DNA from: Nitrincola alkalisediminis
Lineage (GTDB): Bacteria; Pseudomonadota; Gammaproteobacteria; Pseudomonadales; Balneatricaceae
Assembly: GCF_009821115.1 (NCBI RefSeq)
Contig: NZ_VYTY01000008.1
Coordinates: forward strand, 124,001 to 188,000
Length of the DNA stretch: 64,000 nt
Reading direction: 5' to 3'
Shown here: positions 1 to 9,862 of the stretch, piece by piece
Layout of the letters: each line of letters starts with the position of its first letter
Numbering within the stretch: position 1 is the first letter of the stretch
Translations under genes and position numbers: made by a program
Notes under the pieces: model-generated
What the model was told of the DNA's origin: nothing
Seen by the model: only the letters and a program-made list of their open reading frames with translations
Databases searched by the model: none

Positions 1-397
1 TAATAATTAAATGCCCCCCAGGTCTTAATATCCTTGCGGCTTCTCTTAAAACCTGATGAGGCTGCTCAGCAAAATCAAGGGTATGGTGCAAAATCACAAC
101 ATCAATTTCGTTGGTTAAGAATGGCAACTCATGCGGCTGAGCAATCACACTATTTTGCGGCACACCCAGCTTAAGTGAAGGCACGGCCATGATTTTATTG
201 GATACGGGACTCGATTTAAACAAACAAGTCGACGCATCGAAACCTATTTGCACAAGATGATAGCCAAACAACCAAGGAATCAACTCATCAACCAGGGCCT
301 TCTCACACTCCACAATCTCTTGACCCAAAGGGCTTTTAAACCAAGCACATAAATTCGAGATAGTTTCATGAGGCTGAGTGACATTTTTCATTTCCAT
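1..397 (-). CDS. SAM-dependent methyltransferase, N-terminal part (runs off the window start)
   Basis: Translation from the ATG at 397 gives an open frame of about 132 codons that runs off the left edge, so only the N-terminal half is visible. The motif VVILHHTLDFAEQP near residue 100, followed by a helix and LRPGGHL, is the post-motif I region of class I methyltransferases. The start is fixed by an AAGGAGG ribosome site at 403-409. A methyltransferase of this kind, resembling YafS of enterobacteria, commonly lies divergent from gloB, as here. The substrate is unknown. Confidence 0.8.
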   Translation of the reverse strand, partial: MEMKNVTQPHETISNLCAWFKSPLGQEIVECEKALVDELIPWLFGYHLVQIGFDASTCLFKSSPVSNKIMAVPSLKLGVPQNSVIAQPHELPFLTNEIDVVILHHTLDFAEQPHQVLREAARILRPGGHLII

Positions 398-523
398 GGT
401 TGCCTCCTTAACGATCTATAAAATTGATTACTATGGGTATTTAAAATAATCTTAGCCTAGTACACTGCACATCAGTAATTCTGTTTAAACAGCGGCTCCC
501 GGCCTGACTCTCTGGAGATTAGC

Positions 524-1300
524 ATGCTACGTATCACCCCCATTCCTGCATTTAATGACAATTATATTTGGGCCCTTTACAGCGAAGACGCCTCTGATAA
601 TAGTTGCATCCTTGTTGATCCAGGCAGTGCCGAAGCTGCCGAAACATGGCTTTCTGAACAGAAAAAAACCTTAACAGCCATTTTTCTAACACATCATCAT
701 AATGACCACACAGGAGGGGTAAAAGTTTTACATGAGACCTATGAATGTCCTGTGTATGGACCTGCCAAATCCCCCTTTGATGGTATCACGCAACCGCTCC
801 ACGAAGGTGACCTAGTGTATCTCCTAGATACCGACTTTGAAATTAAAGAAGTGCCCGCACACACGCTTGATCATATCAGCTACTACTCCCCTTCTGCTCA
901 AATTTTACTCTGCGGTGACACGCTGTTTATGGCAGGCTGCGGTCGTTTATTTGAGGGCACAGCAGAACAAATGCACAAAGCACTGAACTACTTCGCCACT
1001 CTACCCGATGACACTGGTGTTTACTGCACGCATGAGTACACGCTTGCCAATCTGGCCTTTGCCCTCTCGGTCGAGCCTGATAATACAGACATCAAAATGG
1101 TGCTCGAAAAATGCATTACCTTAAGAGACGCATCGATTCCAACACTGCCGTCTAAAATCGGCTTGGAAAAAGCAATTAACCCTTTTATGCGCACACTACA
1201 CCCAAGTGTGGTTCATGCGGCAACTCGACACCAAGATAAAGTCTTAAATTCTCCTGTTGAAGTACTTGCCGCTCTAAGGGAATGGAAAAACAACTTTTAA
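524..1300 (+). CDS. gloB: Hydroxyacylglutathione hydrolase (glyoxalase II)
   Basis: The 258-residue protein is a metallo-beta-lactamase-fold hydrolase that splits S-lactoylglutathione to D-lactate and glutathione, the second step of cytoplasmic methylglyoxal detoxification. The dinuclear metal motif H57-x-H59-x-D61-H62 is intact, followed by GG. Further ligands are visible in AHTLDHISYY, LLCGDTLF and CTHEYT. The N-terminal FNDNYIW and the full length match the family. It is divergent from the methyltransferase and 60 bp upstream of mltD, a common arrangement in gammaproteobacteria. Confidence 0.95.
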   Translation: MLRITPIPAFNDNYIWALYSEDASDNSCILVDPGSAEAAETWLSEQKKTLTAIFLTHHHNDHTGGVKVLHETYECPVYGPAKSPFDGITQPLHEGDLVYLLDTDFEIKEVPAHTLDHISYYSPSAQILLCGDTLFMAGCGRLFEGTAEQMHKALNYFATLPDDTGVYCTHEYTLANLAFALSVEPDNTDIKMVLEKCITLRDASIPTLPSKIGLEKAINPFMRTLHPSVVHAATRHQDKVLNSPVEVLAALREWKNNF

Positions 1301-1360
1301 CCCTAAACATAAAGCTGGTATGATAGGTCGTTAAGTTAACGTTAAGCTTTGGGTTAGGAT

Positions 1361-2584
1361 ATGAGAAAATATGACTGGATTCTGGGCATTCCTGTAGTGC
1401 TCCTCTTAAGTGGTTGTACGCCAACCAAACCCACTGAGTATGTTGATTATAAAACGCGCATCGATGCCAGAAGCCTGCAGCTACACCAGCTACGTATGGC
1501 CACCCACCCACCCTTAGGCGATGAAGACTACATAGGGTTTAAAGGCAGTAGCAATAACGAAACTGAACACACTGATGATGCTTGGGGCCAAACGCGTGAT
1601 AACCTACGTCTAGACCTCGATCTTAATATCGCCGAATTTACAGACCATCTTGACTGGCTCACTCGTAATCCAAACCACCTTAGCCAGATCAGCGAACAAG
1701 CCCAACCTTACTACTACTACATTTTTGAACAAGTGATCGGACGCGGAATGCCAGCCGAAGTGGCGCTAATCCCGATGATCGAAAGTGGCTACAACCCTCA
1801 AGCAACCTCACCTTCAAATGCAGCCGGTCACTGGCAGTTTATGCCAACAACAGCGCGCAATTTTGGCCTCAAAAACACGCGCTGGTATGACGGTCGACGT
1901 GACATTATCGAATCCACCGATGCAGCATTAAATTATTTAAACTATTTAAATAACCTTTTTGATGGTGACTGGTTACTGACACTTGCTGCATATAATGCTG
2001 GCGAAGGCCGTGTTGCACGCGCGATCAAACAAAACGAAATGAAAAACCTTCCAACGGATTTTTGGTCTTTAGACCTTCCCGCTGAAACAATGCGCTACAT
2101 TCCGAGACTACTCGCGACAGCGCGTGCGATACGTGACGCGGACGATCTAGGGCAAAACTTATCCGAGATTCCTGCCGAACCTTACTTCACTGAAGTGATT
2201 GTGGACAGCCCAATTGGCTTACAACAAGCGGCTGAGTTAGCTGAGGTTGACCTTCAGGAACTGGAGCAATTAAATGCAGGTTTAAGCCAAGGCGCCACCC
2301 CTCCAGACGGCCCCCATCGGGTTTTAATTCCAACCACTCAAGCCGAACTTTTACAAACCGCTTTAGACGAACTCCCTATCGAAGATCGGATCGATTACGC
2401 GAGTTATACGGTTAAATCCGGCGACACGCTTGGGGGTATTGCTCACCGCCACAGCACATCCGTAAAAAATATTGTCGATGCTAACAAGCTGAAAAATACG
2501 CAAATTCGAGTGGGACAAACATTGCTGATTCCTTCAACATCATCTACTCTAGCGTCAAAGTCAATTCAGTCTGGGTCGAGTTAG
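1361..2584 (+). CDS. mltD: Membrane-bound lytic murein transglycosylase D (lipoprotein)
   Basis: MltD cleaves the glycan strands of peptidoglycan, releasing 1,6-anhydromuropeptides. The protein begins with a lipoprotein signal (LLLSGC, lipidated Cys19). A Slt/goose-lysozyme domain spans about residues 115-240, with Glu141 in PMIESGYNP as the expected catalytic acid, plus AAGHWQFMP and LAAYNAGEGRV. A clear LysM domain (YTVKSGDTL to VGQTLLIP) lies at about 348-390. An earlier, more degenerate LysM-like stretch lies near 270-320. At 407 residues it is a little shorter than the E. coli protein. The yej-like importer starts 6 bp downstream, so the two are probably cotranscribed and linked to peptide recycling. 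Confidence 0.93.
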   Translation: MRKYDWILGIPVVLLLSGCTPTKPTEYVDYKTRIDARSLQLHQLRMATHPPLGDEDYIGFKGSSNNETEHTDDAWGQTRDNLRLDLDLNIAEFTDHLDWLTRNPNHLSQISEQAQPYYYYIFEQVIGRGMPAEVALIPMIESGYNPQATSPSNAAGHWQFMPTTARNFGLKNTRWYDGRRDIIESTDAALNYLNYLNNLFDGDWLLTLAAYNAGEGRVARAIKQNEMKNLPTDFWSLDLPAETMRYIPRLLATARAIRDADDLGQNLSEIPAEPYFTEVIVDSPIGLQQAAELAEVDLQELEQLNAGLSQGATPPDGPHRVLIPTTQAELLQTALDELPIEDRIDYASYTVKSGDTLGGIAHRHSTSVKNIVDANKLKNTQIRVGQTLLIPSTSSTLASKSIQSGSS

Positions 2585-2590
2585 TCTATA

Positions 2591-4393
2591 ATGTTAAATT
2601 CGCTTTACCGCTTAGTTGGATGTCTTTTAATTTGTTTTTTAATGGGTTTGCCAGCCTACAGTGAATCCCTTCCACAAGTCGAATCTGTCCACGGCATCGC
2701 CATGCATGGTGATCTTAAATACCCCGCGGACTTTACGCATTTTGACTATACAAATCCCAATGCCCCAAAGGGCGGTCGAGTTGTTCAGTCATCAATGGGG
2801 AGCTTTGACAGTTTTAATCCATTTATCGTCAAAGGCACACCCGCGGATGGCATTGGCCTCATTTACGACGGTTTAACAACAAAGGCCCAGGATGAACCCT
2901 TTTCGGAATACGGCCTGCTCGCAAAGCATATACGCTTGCCGGAAGATCGACGCTGGATAGAGTTTGATATTCGTGAAGAAGCCCAATTTAGCGATGGTGT
3001 ACCCGTTACGGCAGAAGACGTTGTTTACACCTTTAAACTGCTAAGAGAGCAAGGGAGCCCTTTTTTCAGAGCTTACTATGCTGACATTACCAATATCATT
3101 GCGCTTGATAAACGCTCGGTACGATTCGAATTTGCCGACACCCAAAACCGTGAACTCCCTTTAATTGTCGGCGAAGTCCCCATCCTGCCTAAACACTACT
3201 GGGAAAATCGTGACTTTACTGAGCCAAGCCTAGATATTCCGATTGGATCAGGTCCCTATTTAATTCATAGCTATGACCCTGGCCGCTCGATTACCTATCG
3301 TCGAAATCCCGATTATTGGGGCGTTAATTTACCCGTAAACAAGGGACGCAACAATTTTGATCTATGGAGCTTCGAATACTATCGCGATGCAACTATTGCC
3401 TTAGAAGCCTTTAGAGCAGGCCGTTACGACTTTCGACAAGAACATGCTGCAAAAAACTGGGCGACTGGCTACACAGGTGCAGCCTTTGATCAGGGTCGAA
3501 TTATTCGCGAAGAAATAAAGCACGAAAACCCTACCGGCATGCAAGCCTTCATTATGAACACTCGTCGCGCTCAGTTCAGTGATCCTAGAGTTCGCTACGC
3601 ACTCGCTCACGCGTTTGACTTTGAATGGACAAACCGCGCCATATTTTATGGAGCCTATCGCCGTAGCCACAGTTTCTTCTCAAATTCAGAAATGGCGGCC
3701 ACAGAGCTACCCACACCGGAAGAGCTTGAAATCCTTGAGCCAATACGCGATCTCGTTCCGCCCGAAGTATTTGAACAGGTGTATCAAGCTCCACAAACGG
3801 AAGGCGATGGGCAAATGAGACTCCAAATACGCAAAGGCCTTCATCTTCTGGCCGACGCGGGTTGGACGCTCGATAAAGGCGTTTTGCGCAACGCTCAAGG
3901 CGAGCCGTTTCGCTTTGAAATTCTGCTTATTCAACGTGAGTTTGAGCGTATTGTGAATCCATTCATTCGCAACCTTGAACGCATGGGCATCACCGTTACT
4001 ATTCGAGTTGTCGATATTTCCCAGTACATTAACCGCCTAAGGGACTATGATTTTGACATGGTCGTTAGTAGCCTTGGTCAATCTAACTCTCCTGGTAATG
4101 AGCAACGGGAGTTTTGGCATTCCGAGAGCGCCGATCGTCCAGGAAGTCGCAATTTAATTGGCATTAAAAACCCCGCCGTTGATCATTTGGTTGAACAACT
4201 TATCCAAGCACCGGATCGTGAATCACTGGTTTTGAGAGCCCGGGCACTGGATCGCGTTTTGCAGTGGAATCACTATGTGATTCCGCAGTATCACATTAAT
4301 GCTTACCGCGTCGCGTATTGGAACAAATTTGGCATTCCAGAAGTCCGTCCTAAGTATGCGCTGGGCTTCGATACTTGGTGGGTTGAACCTTAA
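2591..4393 (+). CDS. yejA: Peptide ABC transporter substrate-binding protein, YejA family (SBP family 5)
   Basis: The 600-residue protein starts with a Sec signal peptide (hydrophobic residues about 8-22, cleavage after PAYS or nearby). Features of family 5 oligopeptide-binding proteins follow: [19 protein letters not shown] near the N terminus, [26 protein letters not shown] and a long C-terminal lobe. YejA-type proteins bind peptides, including microcin C-like compounds, in the periplasm. Its stop codon overlaps the start of yejB, so the genes are translationally coupled. The position behind mltD resembles the Pseudomonas arrangement. Confidence 0.9.
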   Translation: MLNSLYRLVGCLLICFLMGLPAYSESLPQVESVHGIAMHGDLKYPADFTHFDYTNPNAPKGGRVVQSSMGSFDSFNPFIVKGTPADGIGLIYDGLTTKAQDEPFSEYGLLAKHIRLPEDRRWIEFDIREEAQFSDGVPVTAEDVVYTFKLLREQGSPFFRAYYADITNIIALDKRSVRFEFADTQNRELPLIVGEVPILPKHYWENRDFTEPSLDIPIGSGPYLIHSYDPGRSITYRRNPDYWGVNLPVNKGRNNFDLWSFEYYRDATIALEAFRAGRYDFRQEHAAKNWATGYTGAAFDQGRIIREEIKHENPTGMQAFIMNTRRAQFSDPRVRYALAHAFDFEWTNRAIFYGAYRRSHSFFSNSEMAATELPTPEELEILEPIRDLVPPEVFEQVYQAPQTEGDGQMRLQIRKGLHLLADAGWTLDKGVLRNAQGEPFRFEILLIQREFERIVNPFIRNLERMGITVTIRVVDISQYINRLRDYDFDMVVSSLGQSNSPGNEQREFWHSESADRPGSRNLIGIKNPAVDHLVEQLIQAPDRESLVLRARALDRVLQWNHYVIPQYHINAYRVAYWNKFGIPEVRPKYALGFDTWWVEP

Positions 4394-5475
4394 TGGGCGC
4401 TTATATTCTTCGTCGACTGTTACTGATTATTCCAACACTGTTTGGGATTCTCCTGCTTAACTTCTTGATAATACAGCTTGCACCCGGAGGCCCTGTTGAG
4501 CAAACCATTGCACAACTTCAAGGCATCGGAGTGGATGCCGGTGATCGTATTGGCAGTTCTGCAAGAACCGACATCGCAGCCTCTGATACATCCGGCTATC
4601 GCGGCGGCCAAGGACTCGATCCGTCTTTGATCGCTGAAATTGAACGTATGTATGGCTTTGACAAACCCGCCCATGAGCGTTTTTTTCAAATGCTGGTTAA
4701 CTATTTGCGATTTGATTTTGGCAGCAGCTTTTACAGCAACAAAACCGTTATTGAGTTAATTGTCGAAAAAATGCCTGTTTCAATCTCCTTAGGCCTCTGG
4801 ACCACGCTGCTGACCTATTTGATCTCCATTCCTTTAGGAATACGCAAAGCGGTTAAAGACGGCACTGCGTTTGATATGTGGTCAAGCACAGCGGTTATTA
4901 TTGGTTACGCTATACCCAACTTTCTTTTTGCAATCCTCCTGATTGTTCTATTCGCTGGCGGCACTTACTTAGAATGGTTTCCCCTACGCGGTTTAACCTC
5001 TCCTAACTTCGATGAAATGACACTGCTCCAAAAGATCGGAGACTACTTCTGGCATATCACCCTGCCCGTTTTAGCCTCGGTGATTTCAAGCTTTGCCACG
5101 CTAACCATGCTGACCAAGAACGCTTTTTTAGATGAAATACATAAACAGTACGTTCTAACAGCACGCGCTAAGGGCTTGACTGAAAACAAAGTGCTCTATA
5201 ACCATGTGTTCAGAAACGCGATGCTGCTCATTATTGCGGGCATGCCTGCGGCGCTAATTGGAATATTCTTCACTGGATCGATGTTGATTGAGGTGATTTT
5301 CTCACTCGATGGTTTAGGCCTACTCGGATATGAAGCCGTTATTCGCAGAGACTATCCTGTCATTTTTGGCACACTCTATATCTTTACGCTTGTAGGATTA
5401 CTTTTAAAACTTATCAGCGATATCACCTACACACTTGTTGATCCTCGGATTGATTTTTCGAGTAGGGAAAACTAA
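4393..5475 (+). CDS. yejB: Peptide ABC transporter permease, YejB family
   Basis: At 360 residues the length is typical of YejB. The N-terminal membrane helix ([21 protein letters not shown]) is the DppB/OppB-type start, and about six transmembrane segments follow. The EAA loop lies near residues 250-275 ([22 protein letters not shown]), where the ATPase docks. The stretch [26 protein letters not shown]-like region between helices 1 and 2 is the long periplasmic loop of this subfamily. It overlaps yejA and is separated by 3 bp from yejE. Confidence 0.92.
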   Translation: MGAYILRRLLLIIPTLFGILLLNFLIIQLAPGGPVEQTIAQLQGIGVDAGDRIGSSARTDIAASDTSGYRGGQGLDPSLIAEIERMYGFDKPAHERFFQMLVNYLRFDFGSSFYSNKTVIELIVEKMPVSISLGLWTTLLTYLISIPLGIRKAVKDGTAFDMWSSTAVIIGYAIPNFLFAILLIVLFAGGTYLEWFPLRGLTSPNFDEMTLLQKIGDYFWHITLPVLASVISSFATLTMLTKNAFLDEIHKQYVLTARAKGLTENKVLYNHVFRNAMLLIIAGMPAALIGIFFTGSMLIEVIFSLDGLGLLGYEAVIRRDYPVIFGTLYIFTLVGLLLKLISDITYTLVDPRIDFSSREN

Positions 5476-5478
5476 ATC

Positions 5479-6510
5479 ATGACTCCTATCATGCAGCGCA
5501 GGCTCGCTACTTTTCGAAAAAACCGTCGTGGCTACTGGTCTTTTTGGATATTTTTGGTCTTATTTTCACTTTCTCTTTGCGCGGAACTGATCGCCAACAA
5601 TAAACCGATTGTCGTAGGCTTCAATAGCTCGCTTTACTTTCCTGTCTTTAAAGACTATTCAGAGCTTGAGTTTGGCGGAGAGTTCGACATCGCCACCGAC
5701 TACCGCGACCCATTTATTCAAGATCTTATTGCAGACGCCAACGGCTGGATGATTTGGCCCTTGCTACGCTACAACTACAAAACAATCAATTACGACCTAC
5801 CCTCACCGGCTCCCTCCCCCCCGAGCCTGCAAAACTGGTTAGGCACAGATGACCAAGGCCGAGATGTGCTGGCAAGAGTCATCTACGGCTTCAGAATCTC
5901 CGTCCTGTTTGCCCTGGTTTTGACGCTGGCAAGCTCTGTTATCGGTGTCGCGGCGGGCGCCGTGCAAGGCTATTATGGCGGAAAAGTTGACTTACTATTT
6001 CAGCGTTTCATCGAGATTTGGTCAGGATTACCCGTTCTCTTCTTATTGATCATCTTAGCCAGCATCGTTGAACCGAATTTTTGGTGGCTGCTCGGCATTA
6101 TGCTGCTTTTCTCTTGGATGAGTCTGGTGGATGTTGTGCGTGCAGAGTTTCTGCGCGGTCGTAACCTGGAATATGTGCGTGCTGCAAGAGCTCTTGGACT
6201 CAGCAATCGCCTTATCATGTTTCGACACGTATTGCCCAACGCAATGGTTGCTACACTGACTTTTATGCCGTTTATATTTAACGGCTCCATTGTCACGCTC
6301 ACCGCCTTAGACTTTTTAGGCTTTGGTATGCCCCCCGGCTCGCCTAGCCTTGGGGAACTGATCGCACAGGGTAAAGAAAATCTTCACGCGCCCTGGTTAG
6401 GGTTAACCGCATTCTTTAGCCTATCAATCATGCTAACCTTACTGATCTTTATCGGAGAAGCCGTTCGAGATGCCTTTAATCCTCGCAAAGGCTTTTCCGA
6501 TCAACATTAA
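5479..6510 (+). CDS. yejE: Peptide ABC transporter permease, YejE family
   Basis: The 343-residue inner-membrane permease partners YejB. It starts with the OppC-type N-terminal segment (RRGYWSFWIFLVLFSLSLCAELIAN), has a long periplasmic loop with LGTDDQGRDVLARVIYGFR, and the EAA loop YVRAARALGLSNRLIMFRHVLPNA at about residues 233-256. In the usual yejABEF order the next gene is the double ATPase yejF. Here the next gene is an unrelated small protein, so the importer must use an ATPase encoded elsewhere or be non-functional. Confidence 0.92.
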   Translation: MTPIMQRRLATFRKNRRGYWSFWIFLVLFSLSLCAELIANNKPIVVGFNSSLYFPVFKDYSELEFGGEFDIATDYRDPFIQDLIADANGWMIWPLLRYNYKTINYDLPSPAPSPPSLQNWLGTDDQGRDVLARVIYGFRISVLFALVLTLASSVIGVAAGAVQGYYGGKVDLLFQRFIEIWSGLPVLFLLIILASIVEPNFWWLLGIMLLFSWMSLVDVVRAEFLRGRNLEYVRAARALGLSNRLIMFRHVLPNAMVATLTFMPFIFNGSIVTLTALDFLGFGMPPGSPSLGELIAQGKENLHAPWLGLTAFFSLSIMLTLLIFIGEAVRDAFNPRKGFSDQH

Positions 6511-6524
6511 TGGAGTGTTTCGTT

Positions 6525-6992
6525 ATGGAAAGTAAATCTGATTCAACTTTTTTGAAAATTCTTAAACTCAAATTTAAGGGCGTCAGTGTTCTTGCCAACC
6601 TACTGCTCAGTAAAATTCGTTTTATTGACTCACAATTTGCCAAACGGGTTAGCCAACGCACTCGACGCATCACATACGCGGTCATTGCCGCCATTATCCT
6701 GTACAGCTTTGCCCCCTCACTCATCTGGAACATTAGCCGCAGCCAAGTCACGTTTGTGATGGAAGGAAGAGACCGAATTGCTGACGCATCAGTGGAAGAT
6801 CGTTACGAAATTTATACGTCCGAAGGCATTTTTCTCAATCAAAACTCCTTACTAAGACTCAAACGTAACTCATCTACTCTGCAAGGCAGGCTCAAATTTG
6901 GTGCAACCTACCAATGCAAAGTCCAAGGATACCATTCGGTTTGGTTCAAAAAGATTCGCAACATTATCTCGTGCAACGAAGTGAGTTCTTAG
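6525..6992 (+). CDS. Small membrane-anchored hypothetical protein in the yejF position
   Basis: I do not recognise this 155-residue protein. The start at 6525 is preferred to the upstream ATG at 6510 because GGAG at 6512-6515 is 9 bases ahead of it. A basic, Lys-rich N terminus is followed by one predicted membrane helix at about residues 48-70 (ITYAVIAAIILYSFAPSLIW). The remaining 85 residues are probably periplasmic, with two Cys (in YQCKVQ and IISCNE) that could form a disulfide, and a beta-rich look. It follows yejE by 14 bp, so it is likely in the operon. No ATP-binding motifs are present, so it does not replace YejF. Confidence 0.7.
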   Translation: MESKSDSTFLKILKLKFKGVSVLANLLLSKIRFIDSQFAKRVSQRTRRITYAVIAAIILYSFAPSLIWNISRSQVTFVMEGRDRIADASVEDRYEIYTSEGIFLNQNSLLRLKRNSSTLQGRLKFGATYQCKVQGYHSVWFKKIRNIISCNEVSS

Positions 6993-7009
6993 CAGACGTG
7001 ATGACAAAA

Positions 7010-7033
7010 TAAGCCTCTAAACTTAGAGGCTTA
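7010..7033. terminator. Bidirectional terminator hairpin between convergent genes
   Basis: AAGCCTCTAA at 7011-7020 and TTAGAGGCTT at 7023-7032 form a 10-bp stem with a 2-base spacer (a slightly shorter stem in practice). Read on the minus strand the stem is followed by ATTTTG, giving a modest U-tract after the secreted protein gene. Read on the plus strand it ends the yej operon with a weak tail. Confidence 0.7.
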
Positions 7034-7039
7034 TTGGAC

Positions 7040-7567
7040 TTACAATAAAACACTGGCGATATCAATGACATCAACAATGGTGCCTCGCCCCTCAACTAGA
7101 CGCACCACTTTATCACCTAGCAATACCAACTCCGTGTTACGACCATCAATTCTTGCTCGTGTCCGATAATTTGCTGGTAAAGGCGTTGCATAGCGATATA
7201 ACTCCTGAGGCATCACCTCACCTCTAACCAACTTCCGCTGCCAACCTCTTGGTAGACGTTCAGAACGCGCCATCTTGCGCTGCAACCCCGGCGGCAAATC
7301 ACGATATTTGTTATGACGATTGCTATGACGATGCTCAGACCGCTCTCTATCACTCATGTAATCATTTAACAAAACACTTAAAAGCCTATCACGCTCTCTC
7401 GGCGTCAAGGCACTGGGCAAGTCAACATGTGACTGGCGTCGCTGCTCGGCCAAGCGATACTCCACCAATCCATCAAGGATTTGATTCACCGCCGATGAGT
7501 TTGCTTGTGCTGACATAGGCAGACTCGGCACGGCAACAAGCATCGCCGCTATCAAATATTTACGCAT
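7040..7567 (-). CDS. Secreted CigR/RcnB-like protein of unknown function
   Basis: The 175-residue product starts at the ATG at 7567, preceded by GGAGG 8 bases upstream. A Sec signal peptide (MRKYLIAAMLVAVPSLPMSAQA) leads to a basic, His/Arg-rich middle and then LPPGLQRKMARSERLPRGWQ, a Pro-Gly repeat style seen in the CigR/RcnB group of periplasmic proteins. The C terminus (LVLLGDKVVRLVEGRGTIVDVI) resembles the conserved end of that group. Family members are tied to metal homeostasis (RcnB) or virulence modulation (CigR), but nothing nearby shows which role applies here. Confidence 0.65.
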   Translation of the reverse strand: MRKYLIAAMLVAVPSLPMSAQANSSAVNQILDGLVEYRLAEQRRQSHVDLPSALTPRERDRLLSVLLNDYMSDRERSEHRHSNRHNKYRDLPPGLQRKMARSERLPRGWQRKLVRGEVMPQELYRYATPLPANYRTRARIDGRNTELVLLGDKVVRLVEGRGTIVDVIDIASVLL

Positions 7568-7790
7568 AGTAGCATCCTCCATTTTTTTCTAAGTTTACTA
7601 TCGGAGGATGAAGCTCAGCTGAACTTATCAAATACACACCCAACCCTAAACAATGCATCATAATAGGGCAAAAACGATCCAGCATGCCCTAGAAAAATGC
7701 CAAACTATCGTTTCGTCTAAATGAATATTGAGTGTGCATTCAAGCCTATGCTTAAATCACTGAAGTAACGCTAGATACCTGAGAAAACAC

Positions 7791-7822
7791 AAAAAAAAAC
7801 GCCGCATTCATTGAATGCGGCG
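7791..7822 (-). terminator. Strong intrinsic terminator (minus strand)
   Basis: CGCCGCATTC (7800-7809) pairs with GAATGCGGCG (7813-7822). The minus-strand transcript then runs into nine consecutive U (7799-7791). It ends the candidate small RNA and faces away from gltX. Confidence 0.85.
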
Positions 7823-7893
7823 GTCTCGCAGTGCCCCTCGAGTGCGAAAAACGTTATGAAACAAATTTAAACTAGGTTTAGATCGTTTCACAC
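7791..7893 (-). ncRNA. Candidate small RNA with intrinsic terminator
   Basis: Read on the minus strand there are three successive hairpins: GAAAC/GTTTC with inner AAAC/GTTT (7858-7889), TCGCA/TGCGA with loop CTCGAGGGGCAC (7826-7847), and a 10-bp GC-rich stem with a 3-base loop (7800-7822) followed by nine T. The last is an excellent intrinsic terminator, yet no minus-strand protein gene lies upstream of it. A TATATAAA-like -10 element at about 7899-7906 would give a transcript of about 100 bases. The single-stranded GAGGGG loop could be a regulatory contact site. No known family was recognised. Confidence 0.5.
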
Positions 7894-8145
7894 TTACTTT
7901 ATATAAAGCAATCAAGATGCCAACTTTTAAAAACCATTTAAAATCAATAATATAGTATTTTTAGACTCAATCAGCCCTCATTAAAACACACCCATAATCG
8001 CACCAATATATTTCACAACCTTACACAAACGAACCATATTGGTGCATTTATGCGTCAGCGAGAGAAGATGAACAAACATAGCTCACCCCTAGCTAAACAC
8101 GTTATAATTCCATTTTAATGACCTAATTTTTTGAGTAAGGCACCC

Positions 8146-9636
8146 ATGACAGTTCGTACCCGAGTCGCGCCCTCTCCAACGGGAGATCCACATGTTGGAA
8201 CCGCATACATTGCACTCTTTAATCTTGCATTTGCTCGCCAGCATGGTGGTGAGTTTATCCTTCGTATAGAAGATACCGATCAAACTCGGAGCACCCCCGA
8301 ATCTGAACAAGCCATTTTGGACTCATTACGCTGGCTCGGATTAGAGTGGGATGAAGGCCCAGATATCGGTGGTCCACACGGTCCTTACCGTCAGAGTGAA
8401 CGTAAACACATGTACAAAGACTTCGCCATGCGCTTGGTTGAAGAAGGTCATGCGTTTTTATGCTTCCGCACTTCTGAAGAACTTGACGAGCTCCGAGAAC
8501 TACGTAAGGCTGATGGCAAACACACCGCCTTAAAGCAAAGTGATCTTGCTCTACCTGCTGAAGAAGTTGAATCACGTATGGCTCAGGGCATGCCATATGT
8601 TGTAAGAATGTGTGTGCCAGAAGAAGGCATCTGCGTTATAGATGATTTATTACGCGGCCCAATTGAAATGGATTGGGGCCAGGTCGATGCTCAAATTTTG
8701 CTAAAATCCGATGGTATGCCCACCTACCATCTGGCAAATGTGGTTGACGACCATTTAATGAAGATTACTCACGTTATTCGAGGTGAGGAATGGATCAACT
8801 CAGCACCTAAGCACAAGCTGCTGTATCAATACTTTGGTTGGGATATGCCGCAACTTTGCCATATGCCGCTACTGCGCAACCCAGATAAGTCAAAACTGTC
8901 GAAACGCAAGAACCCAACCAGCATTCTCTATTATCAGCGCATGGGCTACTTACCAGAAGCGCTTCTGAACTACCTCGGCCGTATGGGCTGGTCGATGCCT
9001 GATGAGCGCGAAAAGTTCTCTCGTGCAGAGATGTTCGAACATTTTGATTTATCCCGAGTCTCGCTTGGTGGCCCTGTATTTGATCAGGTTAAACTCAGCT
9101 GGCTCAATGGGATGTGGATTCGCGAGGAGCTCGACACCGACGCCTTTGCTGCCGAGATGATGAAATGGGCGTTAAACCCCACCTATCTCAAGCAAATCAT
9201 TCCGTTAATCCAACCGCGTGTTGAGAAGTTTTCAGACGTTGCCCCTCTGGCCTCCTTTTTCTTATCAGGGATGCTCAATATCACACCGGCATCCTTTGAG
9301 CATAAATCGCTGAACGAAGAGCAAATTAAAAAGATCTTACAATTTGCGTCCTGGTACCTGGATCGCCAAAGCGAATGGAATAAAGACACCTTGTTCCAAG
9401 GACTCAAGACACTTGCAGATGGCATGGGCATTAAAATCCGCGACTTTTTATTCCCGTTGTTCGTCGCCATTTCTGGCACTGCACAAAGTGTTTCGGTTGT
9501 TGATGCCATGCAAATCTTAGGGCCAGACATGAGCCGAGCTCGCGTTCGTTTTGCGCTAGATGCAGTTGGCGGCCCTTCGAAGAAGGAAGCGAAGCGCTGG
9601 GAAAAAGAGTTTGCAGACTTAACGCAGACGATTTAA
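8146..9636 (+). CDS. gltX: Glutamyl-tRNA synthetase
   Basis: GltX charges tRNA-Glu with glutamate in the cytoplasm. The start at 8146 gives [18 protein letters not shown], in which [10 protein letters not shown] is the HIGH-class signature. An upstream in-frame TTG at 8131 is less likely. The KMSKS-equivalent loop is SKLSKRKNP at about residues 249-257. [11 protein letters not shown] and the C-terminal helical anticodon-binding domain (about 320-496) are present. The length of 496 residues is normal for a discriminating or bacterial-type GluRS. It stands alone, upstream of the tRNA-Ala gene. Confidence 0.96.
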   Translation: MTVRTRVAPSPTGDPHVGTAYIALFNLAFARQHGGEFILRIEDTDQTRSTPESEQAILDSLRWLGLEWDEGPDIGGPHGPYRQSERKHMYKDFAMRLVEEGHAFLCFRTSEELDELRELRKADGKHTALKQSDLALPAEEVESRMAQGMPYVVRMCVPEEGICVIDDLLRGPIEMDWGQVDAQILLKSDGMPTYHLANVVDDHLMKITHVIRGEEWINSAPKHKLLYQYFGWDMPQLCHMPLLRNPDKSKLSKRKNPTSILYYQRMGYLPEALLNYLGRMGWSMPDEREKFSRAEMFEHFDLSRVSLGGPVFDQVKLSWLNGMWIREELDTDAFAAEMMKWALNPTYLKQIIPLIQPRVEKFSDVAPLASFFLSGMLNITPASFEHKSLNEEQIKKILQFASWYLDRQSEWNKDTLFQGLKTLADGMGIKIRDFLFPLFVAISGTAQSVSVVDAMQILGPDMSRARVRFALDAVGGPSKKEAKRWEKEFADLTQTI

Positions 9637-9700
9637 CGGCGCATATTCGGTGTTAACACTTAACAATTTGATTTTTAGCATAAAAAATTAATAAAAAGTG

Positions 9701-9729
9701 TTGACACCACCTCCATGCCGCCTTATTAT
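9701..9729 (+). promoter_or_regulatory. Sigma-70 promoter of tRNA-Ala
   Basis: TTGACA at 9701-9706 and TATTAT at 9724-9729 are separated by exactly 17 bp. The GC-rich CGTCC before the start point is reminiscent of a stringent discriminator. The tRNA begins 20 bp downstream. Confidence 0.8.
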
Positions 9730-9749
9730 TTGCACCGTCCTAGAGACAT

Positions 9750-9825
9750 GGGGTCTTAGCTCAGCTGGGAGAGCGCAACGCTGGCAGCGTTGAGGTCAGG
9801 GGTTCGATCCCCCTAGACTCCACCA
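9750..9825 (+). tRNA. tRNA-Ala (anticodon GGC)
   Basis: The 76-base gene folds as a standard cloverleaf. The acceptor GGGGTCT (9750-9756) pairs with AGACTCC (9815-9821). The D arm contains AGCTCAGCTGGGAGAGC, the anticodon stem is CAACG/CGTTG with loop CTGGCAG (anticodon GGC), and the T arm is GGTTCGATCC. The 3' ACCA end is encoded. It stands alone, with its own promoter and terminator. Confidence 0.97.
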
Positions 9826-9835
9826 AGAATTTTAT

Positions 9836-9862
9836 TAAAACCTTCATTTAGAAGGTTTTTTT
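9836..9862 (+). terminator. Intrinsic terminator of tRNA-Ala
   Basis: AAACCTTC and GAAGGTTT pair around an ATTTA loop and are followed by a run of T ending at 9862, 11 bp after the tRNA. Confidence 0.88.

Larger units (their letters stand above)
7568..8145. other. Long intergenic region between the CigR-like gene and gltX
   Basis: The gap of 578 bp has no convincing protein gene. Its left half carries the minus-strand candidate small RNA described separately (7791-7893). The right half is AT-rich and should contain the gltX promoter, but I could not pick a convincing -35/-10 pair. Confidence 0.6.
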
